Shown in pieces: positions 6,530-7,450 of a DNA stretch of 7,450 bases. Position 1 is the stretch's first letter, and each line of letters begins with the position of its first letter. The notes beneath the pieces were generated by a model. The model had not been told where the DNA came from. It saw nothing but the letters and a program-made list of their open reading frames with translations, and ran no database searches. Source of the DNA: Tardiphaga sp. (GTDB lineage: Bacteria > Pseudomonadota > Alphaproteobacteria > Rhizobiales > Xanthobacteraceae); NCBI GenBank assembly GCA_028290765.1, contig JAQGJF010000091.1, positions 1 through 7,450 of the forward strand. The letters are read 5' to 3'. The translations under genes and the position numbers were made by a program.

Positions 6530-7450
6530 AAGTCCTCGACGGCCGATACATTATGCCGTTCGGCATGGCGAACGAAACCGATCACGGGCGCATGGGCGGC
6601 AAATGCGCCAGCCTGGCCCGCATGATCGCGGCTGGCGTGAACGTGCCTGACGGCTTTGCGGTCACCACCGAAGCCTATGCCGCGCATCTTGATGAGGGCG
6701 GATTGCGCGAGCGGATCGATCGGCTGCTTCGAACGATCGAAAGCGATAATGTCGACGACGCGGAGAACAAATCGGCTGTAATCCGCAAGGCGATTATTTC
6801 GACGGCGATGCCGGCCGAGATCGAGGCGGAGATTCGCCGGGCCTACCAGGCCATGGCCGGGAGCAACGATCTGCCGGTGGCGGTCCGCTCTTCGGCAACG
6901 GCAGAGGATATGCCGGACGCGAGTTTCGCCGGCCAGCAGGACACTTATCTGTGGGTCGTCGGCGAAGACGAAATTGTCCCCAAGGTGAAGGCCTGCTGGG
7001 CCAGCCTGTTCAATGCCCGCGCCGTGGCCTACCGCGCCAGGATCGGGCTTGCACAGATCGACGTGCAGATGGGCGTCGGGGTTCAGAAGATGATCGATGC
7101 GGCCGCCGCGGGCGTCGCCATGACGCTCGACCCGATCAATGGCGACCGCAGCAAGATCGTGATCGATTCCGCCTTCGGTCTCGGCGAACCGGTGGTTTCC
7201 GGCGAGATCACGCCGGACCATTTCGTGGTCGAGAAGGTGCTGCTCGAGATCGTCCGGCGAAAAATCGCCGACAAGGATCATGAATTGGTAGCCGACCGCG
7301 GCGCGCGCCGGGCCGTACAGCGTGTCGTTGAACCGCAGCGCCGAATGCTGCCCTCACTCAGCGATGCGCAGGTGATCGCGGTGGCGAGGTTGGCGAAATC
7401 GCTCGAGAAGAGCATGGGCTGCCCGCAAGATGTGGAGTGGGCGATCGATC
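6523..7450 (+). CDS. PEP-synthase-like protein, N-terminal ATP-grasp domain (C-terminus missing)
   Basis: This is the first 309 codons of a protein of the PEP synthase / pyruvate phosphate dikinase N-terminal (PPDK_N) family, open to the right edge. The ATP-grasp landmarks are GGKCASLARMIAAGVNVPDGF (25-45), VAVRSSATAEDMPDASFAG (119-137), VGVQKMIDAAAAGVAMTLDP (185-204), SAFGLGEPVVSGEITPDHF (216-234) and QDVEWAID (302-309). These bind ATP and start the transfer of its beta-phosphate to a swivelling histidine domain. Relatives include PEP synthase (about 800 residues), rifampin phosphotransferase, and the separate ATP-grasp subunit of phenylphosphate synthase (about 365 residues) with its Cre homologues that phosphorylate p-cresol. 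Which one this is depends on what follows beyond 7450. The GTG at 6523 is preceded by GGGGGA (6509-6514) and overlaps the P450 stop in GTGCTGA, indicating translational coupling. Coupling to a P450 favours a phenol-phosphorylating role over gluconeogenic PEP synthase, but this is inference. Confidence 0.88.
   Translation, partial: MLKVLDGRYIMPFGMANETDHGRMGGKCASLARMIAAGVNVPDGFAVTTEAYAAHLDEGGLRERIDRLLRTIESDNVDDAENKSAVIRKAIISTAMPAEIEAEIRRAYQAMAGSNDLPVAVRSSATAEDMPDASFAGQQDTYLWVVGEDEIVPKVKACWASLFNARAVAYRARIGLAQIDVQMGVGVQKMIDAAAAGVAMTLDPINGDRSKIVIDSAFGLGEPVVSGEITPDHFVVEKVLLEIVRRKIADKDHELVADRGARRAVQRVVEPQRRMLPSLSDAQVIAVARLAKSLEKSMGCPQDVEWAID

Noticed and set aside
6484..7281. A 265-codon open frame on the - strand opposite the PEP-synthase-like gene
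   Set aside because: It is antisense to strongly conserved ATP-grasp motifs, and no domain is seen in it.

Overview
The window looks like chromosomal DNA of a high-GC alphaproteobacterium, most likely in the Bradyrhizobium/Rhodopseudomonas group. This is judged from GC-rich codon use, good Shine-Dalgarno sites, a Bug-type periplasmic binding protein, a CaiB/BaiF CoA-transferase and a GntR/FCD regulator. The genus is an inference, because no RNA gene or other phylogenetic marker is present. There are seven protein genes, two of them cut by the window edges. No RNA gene, insertion sequence, CRISPR array or phage gene is visible. No stretch over 300 bases lacks a gene; the longest gap is 156 bases.

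Left half (1-3531): a divergent catabolic module. Three genes read leftward from about 2730: a crotonase-family (enoyl-CoA hydratase-like) enzyme, a class III CoA-transferase, and a tripartite tricarboxylate transporter (TTT) substrate-binding protein that runs off the left edge. A GntR/FCD regulator is transcribed away from them. The AT-rich gap between the two units holds two copies of a 12-bp quasi-palindrome in opposite orientation, 62 bp apart centre to centre; these are the likely operators. The simplest reading is uptake of a carboxylate, activation to its CoA thioester, and processing by the crotonase, with the FCD regulator sensing a metabolite of the pathway. The crotonase lacks both canonical hydratase glutamates, so its reaction is open.

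Right half (3602-7450): a rightward module. It starts with a 507-residue regulator that appears to join an N-terminal MEDS-like (DcmR-type) sensory domain to a winged helix plus BTAD, the SARP/AfsR arrangement. Next come a class I bacterial cytochrome P450 and, overlapping its stop codon, the N-terminal ATP-grasp part of a PEP-synthase-like protein that leaves the window on the right. Upstream of the P450 are two heptamers on an 11-bp period, ending 8 bp before a TATCCT hexamer, which is the textbook layout of a SARP-activated promoter.

A P450 translationally coupled to a PEP-synthase-like ATP-grasp protein recalls phosphorylation-assisted phenol metabolism: phenylphosphate synthase of Thauera, and the Cre pathway of Corynebacterium in which p-cresol is phosphorylated before P450 oxidation. 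That functional link is an inference, but it is the most interesting possibility in the window.
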